Part shown: piece by piece, positions 1-8,415 of the stretch
Layout: every line of letters starts with the position of its first letter
Numbering within the stretch: the first letter of the stretch is position 1
Assembly: GCA_964550635.1 (NCBI GenBank)
Contig: CAZJZV010000005.1
Location: 26,566 to 90,565, forward strand
Source of the DNA: RGIG4097 sp964550635
GTDB taxonomy: Bacteria; Bacillota; Clostridia; Christensenellales; CAG-917
Reading direction: 5' to 3'
DNA: 64,000 nt
Made by a program: the position numbers and the translations under genes
Notes under the pieces: model-generated
The model's database searches: none
Told to the model about the DNA's origin: nothing
Seen by the model: only the letters and a program-made list of their open reading frames with translations

Positions 1-193
1 GGGGTTTCAAAAGACCGATACCAAAACTCGTAACGAGGTGGCCTTTTCCGTGGGTGACGGGGACCATACGTTTTGCGCCGAAAATTTCGCCGAACATGAC
101 GAGAGTTTCCATAATTTTGGCTTTGGTTGCGCCCTCTTTGCCGTCGAGAATCGCTTGTTGCTCTTCGGTGAGTTGCATATTATATTTTGCCAT
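1..193 (-). CDS. Aconitase X family protein, N-terminal part (cut by window edge)
   Basis: Only the first 64 codons lie in the window. The start is the ATG at 193 with AGGAG seven bases upstream. The visible protein begins MAKYNMQLTEEQQAILDG and continues KEGATKAKIMETLVMFGE, then FGAKRMVPVTHGKGH. The opening LT-x-EE-x-x-x-LDGKEG followed by a conserved V-P-V-T/S segment is the N-terminus typical of aconitase X (AcnX, formerly DUF521). Known members dehydrate cis-3-hydroxyproline or phosphomevalonate. Which substrate applies cannot be told without the remainder, including the iron-sulfur ligands. It is the last visible gene of a minus-strand operon, 50 bases after a flavin oxidoreductase gene. 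Confidence 0.75.
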   Translation of the reverse strand, partial: MAKYNMQLTEEQQAILDGKEGATKAKIMETLVMFGEIFGAKRMVPVTHGKGHLVTSFGIGLLKP

Positions 194-243
194 AATTTCT
201 CCTTTGCGCCCGCGCGCTCTGCGCGGGCGACAAATCTAATTTA

Positions 244-2523
244 TTAGATGGTGAGTGCCTTGCGGTATGCCGCGCGTACTGCTTCGAAGACTCTTGCTCC
301 GCGGTAGCTGTCGCCGACGTTGTAAACTTCGGGTGCAGCGTGTTTTTCAAGCGCTTCATAGAAGAGATTGTCGTTGGGTTTCACGCCCATTGCAAGAAGA
401 ACGTAGTCCGCATCGAGTTTTCTTTCGACGAATTCTTCCTTGTAGGGTTTGAGTGCATCGAGAGGATTGGTGATGTTTTCGGGAAGAATAGGACTCCAAG
501 TGACGTACGGATTGGGACGGGATTTGTGGACGTTTTCGAGCACGGTGACCGTCTTGCCTTCTATTTTTGCGAGCTTGGTGCAGTTGAGAAGTTCAACTCC
601 GCCCTTTTCAAGATAGTGAATGATATGACCACGGTTTGCGGTGCAGGTGTGGTTCATAATGTATTTCTGCATTTCGACGACCTTGCAATCGATACCCTTT
701 TCGTAACGGAGCATATATGCGGTTTCCGCACCGACTACGCCGCCGCCGATGATGACGACGTTCTTCGCGCCGTCGATAAGGGACGGATTGTTGAGCACGT
801 CCACTGCGTACAACACGTTTTTATTGTTGATGCCGGGGATAGCCTTTTCGGAAGGACGGACTTGGGACGCACCGCTTGCGGTGAAGATGACGTCGTACTT
901 GCCCGCGATTTCGTCAATACTGACGGCTTTGCCGAGAGTGATCGAGAAGTTTTCGTTCTTCTTCATTTCATCGACGACGTGGTTGAGATAAACGAGATAG
1001 TTCTTCATATCGAACTTGATCTTCGCGACCGCCGCGGGAACGACGGAACCGCCGACGACGTTTTCTTTTTCGAACATATCGACTTTGTGACCGCGTTTCA
1101 AGAGTGCTTCCGCCGCTACGATACCTGCAGGACCTGCGCCGATGATAGCGACTTTCTTTTCTTTGTCCGCTTTGGGGATTTCCGCAGAGAGTTCTTCTTC
1201 AAACGCCGTGCGGGGATTGACTGCGCATTGAGGATGTCCGCCTTCGACGAATTCGTTGAGGCAACCTTCTTGGCAACCGATACAAGGACGGATGTCTGCG
1301 ACCATACCTGCGTATGCTTTGTTGGGCCAATCGGGGTCTGCAAGGAGAGGACGACCGAGCATAACCATATCGCATTTGCCGTCGCGGAGTGCTTTTTCAG
1401 CAAGGTCGGGATAGCCGAGTTTGCCGACTGCAACGACGGGGACTTCCACGCCGAGATTGGATTTGATATTGTTTTCTTTGAAGTATTTCTTCGCCATTTC
1501 CGCGACTTCGAGGAAGCAACCTGCAGGCATGCTCGCGGGAGGATGCGGCAACCACCAGTTGTCGTAGCAACCAAGGTCGACGTCGAAGATATCAACGCCT
1601 GCTTTGACGAGTTCTGCCATATATTTCAAGGTTTCGTCCGCTTTTCTTTCGTTGATGAACTTCTTGAGATAGAGATTGCTGCTACGTTTCATTCTGTCGC
1701 CGTAGGTCGCGTTGAGTGCAACGGACATATCGATACGGTACATGATGGGGAAATTCGCGCCCACTCTCTTACGGATTTGCTTGACCATATCTACGCCGAA
1801 ACGCATCCAATCGGAATATTTGCCGATCTTACGATGGTTGAACGCGGTGTTGGTGCATTGTTCGAGAAGGTAGCCTTCGTGACCGTGGAGATAAACGCCG
1901 TCGATGTTCGCCGCTTTGGCATCCGCCGCCGCTTGACCTGCGTTCTTGATGATTTTGCCGAGAGAATGATCGCTCAAACGTGCGCAGGGTACGTCGGGCA
2001 TATACCAGTTGGGGTTGAAACTTGCACTTCTCGGGAGAGTGGTTTGAGTGAGCAAACATTGAGGATTGCCGACTCTGCCAAGACCGGGAGTCAATTGAAT
2101 GAAGAAAGTTGCGCCGTGTGCGTGGCACATTGCGGACAAATCTCTCCAACCGACGTAGACGGTACGACTGCGGTCGATGCGGGGGAAATAGGACAAATCG
2201 CCGAGTTCGATAAGGGACTTATCGATGCCGAACGATACGGGAATAAGACCTGACGTGATGAGGCCTACTCCGCCCTTTGCGCGCTCTTCAAAGTATTTGA
2301 GCATTTTGATGTTGGGACGACCGGTCTCTTCGCACATGTCGATGTTTCCCATAGGTGCCATGACAAGACGGTTTTTAATCGTCAGTTTGCCGACCTTGAT
2401 AGGTGAAAACATTGCGTTGTACGGATAGAGATTGCTTGTCATTTCAGGCGTTTCAAAGCCTTTGTTCCACCAATCGCCGTAGCTTTCGCACAAATCGAAA
2501 ATTTTCTTTTCGTTGTCACTCAT
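244..2523 (-). CDS. Divergent Old-Yellow-Enzyme/4Fe-4S/FAD oxidoreductase (2,4-dienoyl-CoA reductase type), 759 aa
   Basis: Start chosen at the ATG at 2523 because AAGGAGAA lies seven bases upstream; an in-frame ATG 21 bases earlier has no such site. Domain order: FMN-binding TIM barrel (about residues 30-405, with KNRLVMAPMG), a Cys cluster C-x2-C-x3-C-x11-C (C414, C417, C421, C433) for a 4Fe-4S centre, an FAD Rossmann motif GAGPAG near 465 and an NAD(P) motif GGGVVG near 600. This is the architecture of FadH, trimethylamine dehydrogenase and the BaiCD/BaiH bile-acid reductases, which pass electrons from NAD(P)H through FAD and FeS to FMN to reduce an enoyl substrate. The barrel is odd: the usual HGxHGYL is HGHEGYL, and the N-x-R-x-D-x-YGGS-x-ENR stretch of relatives is lost. 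It therefore probably has a different substrate from its neighbour. The substrate is unknown. Confidence 0.85.
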   Translation of the reverse strand: MSDNEKKIFDLCESYGDWWNKGFETPEMTSNLYPYNAMFSPIKVGKLTIKNRLVMAPMGNIDMCEETGRPNIKMLKYFEERAKGGVGLITSGLIPVSFGIDKSLIELGDLSYFPRIDRSRTVYVGWRDLSAMCHAHGATFFIQLTPGLGRVGNPQCLLTQTTLPRSASFNPNWYMPDVPCARLSDHSLGKIIKNAGQAAADAKAANIDGVYLHGHEGYLLEQCTNTAFNHRKIGKYSDWMRFGVDMVKQIRKRVGANFPIMYRIDMSVALNATYGDRMKRSSNLYLKKFINERKADETLKYMAELVKAGVDIFDVDLGCYDNWWLPHPPASMPAGCFLEVAEMAKKYFKENNIKSNLGVEVPVVAVGKLGYPDLAEKALRDGKCDMVMLGRPLLADPDWPNKAYAGMVADIRPCIGCQEGCLNEFVEGGHPQCAVNPRTAFEEELSAEIPKADKEKKVAIIGAGPAGIVAAEALLKRGHKVDMFEKENVVGGSVVPAAVAKIKFDMKNYLVYLNHVVDEMKKNENFSITLGKAVSIDEIAGKYDVIFTASGASQVRPSEKAIPGINNKNVLYAVDVLNNPSLIDGAKNVVIIGGGVVGAETAYMLRYEKGIDCKVVEMQKYIMNHTCTANRGHIIHYLEKGGVELLNCTKLAKIEGKTVTVLENVHKSRPNPYVTWSPILPENITNPLDALKPYKEEFVERKLDADYVLLAMGVKPNDNLFYEALEKHAAPEVYNVGDSYRGARVFEAVRAAYRKALTI

Positions 2524-2568
2524 TGTTGTTCTCCTTTTTCGCATATAGCGTATATAATTTTTTTTGTT

Positions 2569-4668
2569 TTAATTCAATTTTGATGCGGTTTCGTACGCAG
2601 TACGAGTTGCGTCTGCGATTCTACCCACTTTGTCCGCGTCGCCGATGACGAACACGTTCTTTCTGCCTTCGAGTTCCTTGCCGAGAGCGTTAACCGAACG
2701 AGAGCCGAGAGAAAGGACGACTTCGTCGAAATCGTAATGTTTCTCGTCGCCGATTTCTTTGAACTTACCCTTGTTCCCTTTGACGGGGCAAACCACGATA
2801 CCCTTTTCGTCTATCGAGCAGAGTTTGTGAGAAAGGATGAATTTCGTACCCGCCTTTTCGAGTTTGGGCATTGCGTCGTCAACGTGTTGGAACCACACGC
2901 CTTTCGCGATAGCGTCTTGCATTTCGACGACGGTGACTTTATTGCCCTGTTCGACGAGCATTTCCGCGGTTTCGAGACCGGTCATACCACTGCCGACGAT
3001 GACGACGTTTTTACCGCTAAGAGAAACGCTACCGTTGAGAATTTCCGTCGTGGTGACGACGTTTTTGCCGTCGCTACCCTTGATAGAACGGGGTTTGACT
3101 GCGGTTGCGCCGGTTGCGACGATGACCGCGTAGGGATTGATTTCGTCTATGAGTTGTTTGTTTGCAACGGTGTTCAAGCGGATTTCCGCGCCTGCTTTTT
3201 CCGCCGCGAGTTTCGCGTCTTCAACGCACCAACCGATTTTCTCTTTGTGAGGAGGTGCCGCCGCGAGCAAAATTTGTCCGCCGACCTTGTCCGCCTTTTC
3301 GACGACGATAGGCTTAAATCCGCGTTTGCCGAGAATTTCCGCCGCCACAAGACCTGCCATACCCGCGCCGACGATGACGACTTTTCTGCCGTCGCCGTTT
3401 TTGGGAAGGTTTGCGTATTCTTTTTCAATGCCGATTGCGGGGTTGACAGAGCAATGTCCGCAACCGCCGTGATATGCGTTTTCTTGCATGGACTCTATGC
3501 AGTACAAGCAACAGATACAACGTTTGATGTCTTCGGACCTACCCTCTTGCGCCTTCTTGGCGAAGTACGGGTCCGCGATATGCGGTCTGCCGAGAGAGAT
3601 GAAATCTTGCATGCCTTCTTCGAGTTGTGCTTCCGCTTGCTCGGGGGTACGGATAAGGTTTGCCGCGATGACGGGAATATCCACGACTTTCTTGACTTCC
3701 GCCGCGAGATATTTTCTCCAACCGAGTTCAAACGAAGTGGGTTCGAGCCAGTAATTGAAAGTGTCGTAGGCAGCGGACGAAACGTCGATTGCGTCAACGC
3801 CCATAGCGGCGATAGCCTTTGCGTATTCGAGACCGACTTTGATATCGTAGCCTTTGCCCGCTTTGCCAATTTTGTCGTAGAATTCGTCGAGAGTCAGGCG
3901 GACGATGATGGGATAATCGCCGCATTCCTTTCTGATACCTTCCACGATTTCGCGCAGGAAACGAAGACGGTTTTCAAAACTTCCGCCGTATTCGTCCGTA
4001 CGTTGGTTGGTGTTGGGGCTCAAAAATTGTTGAATGAGATAGCCGTGAGTTCCGTGGAGTTCGACGCCGTCTACTCCCGCCTTTTTACATCTCACCGCGC
4101 CGTCGATGAATTGACGGATGAGTTTTTTGACTTCCGCGTTCGAGAGTGCTCTGACTCTACCGCCCGCAAAGTAGGAGGGTTCGCAAGCGGATGCGGATAC
4201 TGCGGACAACGCTATTTTATATTTTGCAAGCGTAGGTGCGATTTTGGGAGCGACCGAGAACAACGCTTTGGGGAATTTCTTGCAAACTCTCGTGCAAGCG
4301 ATACAAAGGGGGACTGTTCCGATTGCAAGACCTACGTTTTGTCTGCCGGGGTGATGGAGTTGCACGAACAATTTTGCGCCGTGTTTGTGGATACGGTTTG
4401 CAAATTCGCGCATAGGTTCGATATGATAGTCGTGGCTCATCGCGAGTTGTGCGAATGCAGCCGCGCCGTGAACGTCGTTGACACGAGTGATTTCGGTGAT
4501 GATAAGACCGGTACCGCCCTTCGCGCGCTCTTCGTAGTAGTCCATAAGTGCTTCGGTGGGTTTTCCGTCAAACTGACCGAGCCCGATGAGCATAGGCGAC
4601 ATAACAAGACGGTTTTTGATTTGGCAAGTGCCTATATTCATAGGCGAGAACAGCATTTTGTAGTCCAT
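2569..4668 (-). CDS. Old-Yellow-Enzyme/4Fe-4S/FAD oxidoreductase (enoate reductase type), 699 aa
   Basis: The ATG at 4668 follows AAGGAAG. The TIM barrel (1-370) has KNRLVMSPM, HGTHGYLIQQFLSP at 205-218 and NQRTDEYGGSFENR at 221-234, all canonical for the NADH:flavin oxidoreductase/2,4-dienoyl-CoA reductase family. A Cys cluster at 384-406 (C384, C386, C387, C390, C403, C406) follows, then FAD and NAD(P) Rossmann motifs (GAGMAG, GSGMTG). Length is close to FadH (about 670 aa). An extra Cys cluster C-x2-C-x3-C (C122, C125, C129) sits in an insertion of roughly 40 residues between the LHHPGRQ strand and the FAGGRVR loop, near where substrate should bind. It lies 45 bases upstream of the second reductase and 19 bases after the VOC gene, so the three are surely co-transcribed. 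The substrate is unknown; an activated C=C bond is expected. Confidence 0.88.
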   Translation of the reverse strand: MDYKMLFSPMNIGTCQIKNRLVMSPMLIGLGQFDGKPTEALMDYYEERAKGGTGLIITEITRVNDVHGAAAFAQLAMSHDYHIEPMREFANRIHKHGAKLFVQLHHPGRQNVGLAIGTVPLCIACTRVCKKFPKALFSVAPKIAPTLAKYKIALSAVSASACEPSYFAGGRVRALSNAEVKKLIRQFIDGAVRCKKAGVDGVELHGTHGYLIQQFLSPNTNQRTDEYGGSFENRLRFLREIVEGIRKECGDYPIIVRLTLDEFYDKIGKAGKGYDIKVGLEYAKAIAAMGVDAIDVSSAAYDTFNYWLEPTSFELGWRKYLAAEVKKVVDIPVIAANLIRTPEQAEAQLEEGMQDFISLGRPHIADPYFAKKAQEGRSEDIKRCICCLYCIESMQENAYHGGCGHCSVNPAIGIEKEYANLPKNGDGRKVVIVGAGMAGLVAAEILGKRGFKPIVVEKADKVGGQILLAAAPPHKEKIGWCVEDAKLAAEKAGAEIRLNTVANKQLIDEINPYAVIVATGATAVKPRSIKGSDGKNVVTTTEILNGSVSLSGKNVVIVGSGMTGLETAEMLVEQGNKVTVVEMQDAIAKGVWFQHVDDAMPKLEKAGTKFILSHKLCSIDEKGIVVCPVKGNKGKFKEIGDEKHYDFDEVVLSLGSRSVNALGKELEGRKNVFVIGDADKVGRIADATRTAYETASKLN

Positions 4669-4687
4669 AATTTCTTCCTTGTCGTGA

Positions 4688-5209
4688 TTATTTTACTTTT
4701 TTCATATTGCCGGTGAGAAGTCCGAGAGCGGTTTCAAATGGCATATCCCCTTTCTTGATACCGCCAGGGAGAGTCGCTTCTATGAGTTCAAAGGCGGCGG
4801 AATGCTCGTCCTTGCCGACGTAGGCGTAATCGATACGCATACCCTTTGACATAAAAGACGCTTTCATAAGCACGACGAGTCCTTCTTTTTTCGCCTCGTC
4901 GATTGCTTTTTCCAAATTTTTTACGTAATACTGAACGTGGTGGATTCCTTCTCCGAAATTTTTGAGATAATCGGTGTAAACGTTTTCATCCCCTCTCGAC
5001 TGCACGAGTTCGATTTTGGTATGCCCTTTTCCGCCCATCCAAATGGTGACGTCGCAGTTGCGTTTTTCTCCTTTATATTCAAGAGTCAGGTCGCTCGTGC
5101 GACGAAGTTCATACCAATGTTTGATGCCAAGGAGTCGCGTATAATGCTCCGAGGCTTTGTCGATGTCGTTGACGACTATGCAAGCGTGCGCGATTTTGCC
5201 GAGTTTCAT
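4688..5209 (-). CDS. VOC superfamily metalloenzyme (methylmalonyl-CoA epimerase/glyoxalase-like), 173 aa
   Basis: Start taken at the ATG at 5209, where MKLGKIAHACIVV begins the fold with GGTGG upstream; the open frame extends further 5' but runs through the promoter region. Two beta-alpha-beta-beta-beta modules are visible. The expected metal ligands of the family can be placed as H8, E67 (KIELVQ), H90 or H91 (GIHHVQYYV) and E141 (AFELIE). The GIHH-x-Q-Y-x-V pattern resembles methylmalonyl-CoA epimerase and related lyases. It is the first gene of the operon with two enoate-reductase-type flavoenzymes and aconitase X, so a role in epimerising or isomerising a pathway intermediate is likely, but the substrate is unknown. 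Confidence 0.8.
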   Translation of the reverse strand: MKLGKIAHACIVVNDIDKASEHYTRLLGIKHWYELRRTSDLTLEYKGEKRNCDVTIWMGGKGHTKIELVQSRGDENVYTDYLKNFGEGIHHVQYYVKNLEKAIDEAKKEGLVVLMKASFMSKGMRIDYAYVGKDEHSAAFELIEATLPGGIKKGDMPFETALGLLTGNMKKVK

Positions 5210-5237
5210 AATTTCCACCGCTACAATCTTATTACTT

Positions 5238-5252
5238 AAGTATAGTATACTT
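5238..5252. promoter_or_regulatory. Perfect 15-bp palindrome, operator-like
   Basis: AAGTATA-G-TATACTT is a perfect inverted repeat in the 160-base divergent region between the VOC operon (minus) and trkA (plus). It lies 29 bases upstream of the VOC start and on the minus strand contains a TATACT that could serve as the -10 box. A repressor site for the VOC/flavoenzyme operon is the simplest reading. Confidence 0.45.
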
Positions 5253-5315
5253 ATGCTTAACAATTTTACCATACGCACGCATATGCCGTCAAGTCTAATT
5301 TTACACAATCTTTAC

Positions 5316-5344
5316 TTGCCTTACTTCCGCGATGGTGTTATAAT
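5316..5344 (+). promoter_or_regulatory. Sigma-A promoter of trkA-trkH
   Basis: TTGCCT, 17-base spacer, TATAAT, with an extended -10 TG. Transcription should begin about 20 bases before the trkA start. Confidence 0.7.
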
Positions 5345-5372
5345 GTGGAAAATTCAATCTCATTGAGGTGCT

Positions 5373-6728
5373 ATGGACGTTATCATCATGGGACTCGGCG
5401 CCGTCGGAAAAGTTTTGACGGCGGAAATGTCCAAAAAAGGTCTAAACGTAGTCGTCATCGACAAGGACGAAAATAAGGTCGAAGACGCAGTTTCTCGTTT
5501 CGACGTGAAAGGCGTTGTCGGCAACGGCGTAAGTCAGGACGTACTCGAAGAGGCGGGGATTTCAAGGACTGAAATCTTCATTGCGGCAACGAGTCAGGAC
5601 GAGCTCAACATCCTTTCGGGTATCATCGCAGGCAAACTCGGCGCGGACACCACTATCGCAAGAGTTTCGGAGCCCGAATATTTTAGCCTATTCTCAAACG
5701 CGGACTCTCTCGGCGTCTCCTTGATGGTCAACCCTCATCACGAAGCGGCAATGGAAATCAGTCGTATTCTGCGTTTCCCGTCCGCAATCAAAGTGGATCA
5801 ATTCTCGGAGGGCAAGACTGAACTCGTAGAGTTCAAAGTCGAAAGCAACTCCCCTCTCGTCGGGCTTATGCTCAAGGACTTCACCTCGAAATTCTCGTCA
5901 AAAGTCCTCGTTTGCGCCGCCACGAGAGACAATAAGGCGATCATCCCGACCGGCGATTTCATCATCAACCCGAACGACCACCTTTTCATCACCGCAACCA
6001 AAAAGCATATAACGGAATTTTTCAAGGAACTCGGTTGGAACAAACAGGCGAAAGACGTCATGATCGTCGGAGGTTCAAAGACTGCCGTCTACCTTGCGAC
6101 CGAACTTGAAAAGAAAGGTATCAGAGCGAAAATCATCGAAAAGGATTTGGCAAAGTGCGAAATGCTTGCCGAAACTCTCTCGAAAACCGAAATCATCCAC
6201 GGAGACGGCACCAATCAGGAACTTCTCCGCGACGAAGGCATTCTCGATGCGGACGCATTCGTTGCGCTCGTCGATATAGACGAACAAAACATCATCATGA
6301 GTATGTTCGCAAAGTCCGTCGGAGTGCCGAAAGTCGTCACCAAAATCGACCAACTCGACTACTACACCATGCTCCAAAACAGCGGTATAGACAGCGTTGT
6401 TTCCCCAAAGACTTCGACCGCGGATTTGATTTTGCGTTTCGTCCGCAACTACGGACACAAAGAAGGCGCAACCGTCAAACGTTTGTTCAGAATCGTGGAC
6501 GAGCAGGCGGAAGCACTCGAATTCGATGCAACGAGATCATTCAGAAAACTCGGTGTGCCTATCATGGAATTGCACCTGAAAAAGAATTTGTTGATTGCAG
6601 GCATCATCCGCGACAACATTCTCATCATCCCGTCAGGCAAAGACTTCATCTGCGAAGGGGACAGCGTCATCGTCGTCACCCTGAATAAAGACCTCGTCCG
6701 TCTGAACGATATATTGGACGTGTTCTAA
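5373..6728 (+). CDS. trkA: Trk potassium uptake system NAD-binding subunit TrkA, 451 aa
   Basis: Peripheral cytoplasmic subunit that gates the TrkH channel in response to bound nucleotide. The protein is the usual tandem duplication: TrkA-N Rossmann domain (1-120, GLGAVG near residue 8 and an acidic VVIDKDE), TrkA-C (about 140-220), second TrkA-N (about 228-345, VGGSKTAVYLATELE, IIEKD) and second TrkA-C (about 365-451). The second glycine motif, GGSKTA, departs from GxGxxG, as is common for the second half. The ATG at 5373 follows GAGGTG. trkH starts 17 bases after the stop, so the two form an operon behind the promoter at 5316-5344. Confidence 0.95.
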   Translation: MDVIIMGLGAVGKVLTAEMSKKGLNVVVIDKDENKVEDAVSRFDVKGVVGNGVSQDVLEEAGISRTEIFIAATSQDELNILSGIIAGKLGADTTIARVSEPEYFSLFSNADSLGVSLMVNPHHEAAMEISRILRFPSAIKVDQFSEGKTELVEFKVESNSPLVGLMLKDFTSKFSSKVLVCAATRDNKAIIPTGDFIINPNDHLFITATKKHITEFFKELGWNKQAKDVMIVGGSKTAVYLATELEKKGIRAKIIEKDLAKCEMLAETLSKTEIIHGDGTNQELLRDEGILDADAFVALVDIDEQNIIMSMFAKSVGVPKVVTKIDQLDYYTMLQNSGIDSVVSPKTSTADLILRFVRNYGHKEGATVKRLFRIVDEQAEALEFDATRSFRKLGVPIMELHLKKNLLIAGIIRDNILIIPSGKDFICEGDSVIVVTLNKDLVRLNDILDVF

Positions 6729-6745
6729 AATAGGCGGTTAGATAT

Positions 6746-8236
6746 ATGAATTATCGTGAAATGTTATTCATATTGGGTGAGATTGCTTTGATATTTGCGG
6801 GCATTCTTCTTATCCCCCTTTTCGTCGCTTTGGGACTTGGCGAAAGCACGACTTATCACGCATTCGGCGTGGCTATCGTTACGAGCATTCTCGTAGGTAT
6901 CGTCGGTTTTGCCTGCCGTCCCCCCAAGGATAAACGCGAAATGAAACCGTCGTCCGCAATCGTGCTTTGCGGTTTGACTTGGATTTTGATTGCACTCATC
7001 GGCGCTATCCCCTATCGTCTTTCTGGGAGCGTAAACCACTATATCGACGCACTTTTTGAAACCGTTTCCGGCGTTACCACGACGGGCGCAACCGTCATCG
7101 CAAACGTCGAAATTCTCCCGAAAAGCATACTTTTGTGGCGTTCTTTGTCCCAATGGATAGGCGGTATGGGAGTGCTTGTTTTCGTTATAGCAGTCCTTCC
7201 CAAAAACGAATCTGCGGCAACCCAACTCGCAAAAGCGGAAATGCCCGGTCCGCAGTTTGAAAAACTCGTGAGCAAACTCCGTTTCACCGCTCAAATTCTC
7301 TACGTCATCTATATCGTTATGACTCTCGTGCAAGCGGGACTTCTCGTGGCGGTCAAAATGCCCGTATTCGACAGTTTCTGTCATGCGTTTACCACCGCTT
7401 CAACAGGCGGTTTCTCCGTCAAAAACGCAAGTATCGGCGCGTATAACAACGTGGGCGCGGAAATCATAATTACGATTTTCTCCCTTCTCTTCTCGGTCAA
7501 CTTCAACGTCTACTATTTGGTTCTCATCGGACAGGCAAGAAAAGCCCTGAAAAACGAAGAAACTTGGTGGATGTTCGGCATTTATATCCTTGCGACTTTC
7601 GCGGCGACTATGTCCCTATTCCTGACAAGCATCAACGAATACGGATTTGCAGAATCATTGCGTTACGCGTCCTTCCAAGTTGCGACCGTCATGAGTACGA
7701 CCGGTTACGTCGTCACCGACTTCGGCGGTTGGCCCGTGTTCTCTCAATTCGTTTTGATAACTTTGATGTTCATAGGCGGTTCGGCGGGCAGTACCGCAGG
7801 CGGTATCAAGGTTTCGAGAATTGCGATTTTGTCCAAGTCGTCCTTCCTGAATATCAGAAAAACCATATCTCCTCGCTCCGTCCGCACAATCAAAATGGAC
7901 GGCAAACCGCTCGGCGAAGAAGTCGTATCCACCGTGCAACGCTTTACGATTATGTACATATTCATATTCGTCTTGTCCTATTTGGCGATAAGTTTCTACT
8001 CCCCCTTCCAAGGCTCAAACGGACTTGTTACCAATCTTTCTGCGGTGGCGACTTGCCTGAACAACGTCGGTTGCGGAATTATGTCCTTGCACAACGGACT
8101 GTTTGTTGACTTCAACTATTTCAGCAAAATCGTGTTGAGTCTCGATATGTTGCTCGGACGTCTTGAACTCCTGCCCATAATTCTCATTTTTGCACCGAGA
8201 ATTTGGCGTCCGGTGAAATTCAACACCGCAAAATAA
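6746..8236 (+). CDS. trkH: Trk potassium uptake system membrane subunit TrkH, 496 aa
   Basis: Ion-conducting membrane subunit for K+ uptake. Four M1-P-M2 repeats are recognisable, with selectivity-filter loops such as VSGVTTTGATV (about 108-118), TASTGGFS, MSTTGYVVTDF and CLNNVGCGI, preceded by two extra N-terminal helices. Length matches the family. The start follows AGGCGG about nine bases upstream. It is paired with trkA and followed by a strong hairpin terminator at 8302-8328. Confidence 0.95.
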   Translation: MNYREMLFILGEIALIFAGILLIPLFVALGLGESTTYHAFGVAIVTSILVGIVGFACRPPKDKREMKPSSAIVLCGLTWILIALIGAIPYRLSGSVNHYIDALFETVSGVTTTGATVIANVEILPKSILLWRSLSQWIGGMGVLVFVIAVLPKNESAATQLAKAEMPGPQFEKLVSKLRFTAQILYVIYIVMTLVQAGLLVAVKMPVFDSFCHAFTTASTGGFSVKNASIGAYNNVGAEIIITIFSLLFSVNFNVYYLVLIGQARKALKNEETWWMFGIYILATFAATMSLFLTSINEYGFAESLRYASFQVATVMSTTGYVVTDFGGWPVFSQFVLITLMFIGGSAGSTAGGIKVSRIAILSKSSFLNIRKTISPRSVRTIKMDGKPLGEEVVSTVQRFTIMYIFIFVLSYLAISFYSPFQGSNGLVTNLSAVATCLNNVGCGIMSLHNGLFVDFNYFSKIVLSLDMLLGRLELLPIILIFAPRIWRPVKFNTAK

Positions 8237-8301
8237 GTTGGTTAGAATATCGGTTTCAGTCGATTTCGATTGAAATCGCAAACAAAAAAGGAAACAAAAA
8301 A

Positions 8302-8328
8302 AACGTCTTACGATTGTAAGGCGTTTTT
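8302..8328 (+). terminator. Intrinsic terminator after trkH
   Basis: A 10-bp stem (AACGTCTTAC / GTAAGGCGTT with one G-U pair, loop GATT) is followed by a T run. It sits 65 bases after the trkH stop and could also act for the converging folD gene. Confidence 0.85.
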
Positions 8329-8415
8329 CTTATTTGATTTCAAAAAGCGTTTTTTTTGGCGCCACGATTTCGTTATCGTTTCGAGAACTTTTTATCGCGT
8401 TTTTGGTGTTCTAAC

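Noticed and set aside
340..2253. Very long open frame on the plus strand opposite the flavoenzyme gene; similar ones at 2737-4716, 38797-40185, 45210-46778 and 55520-57193
   Set aside because: They are antisense to well-supported genes, encode Phe/Val/Asp/Arg-rich proteins without motifs, and reflect the codon use of the real gene. No ribosome sites fit.
8340..8415. Hairpin candidates for a dedicated folD terminator
   Set aside because: Only weak, GC-poor pairings are found; the bidirectional terminator at 8302-8328 is sufficient.
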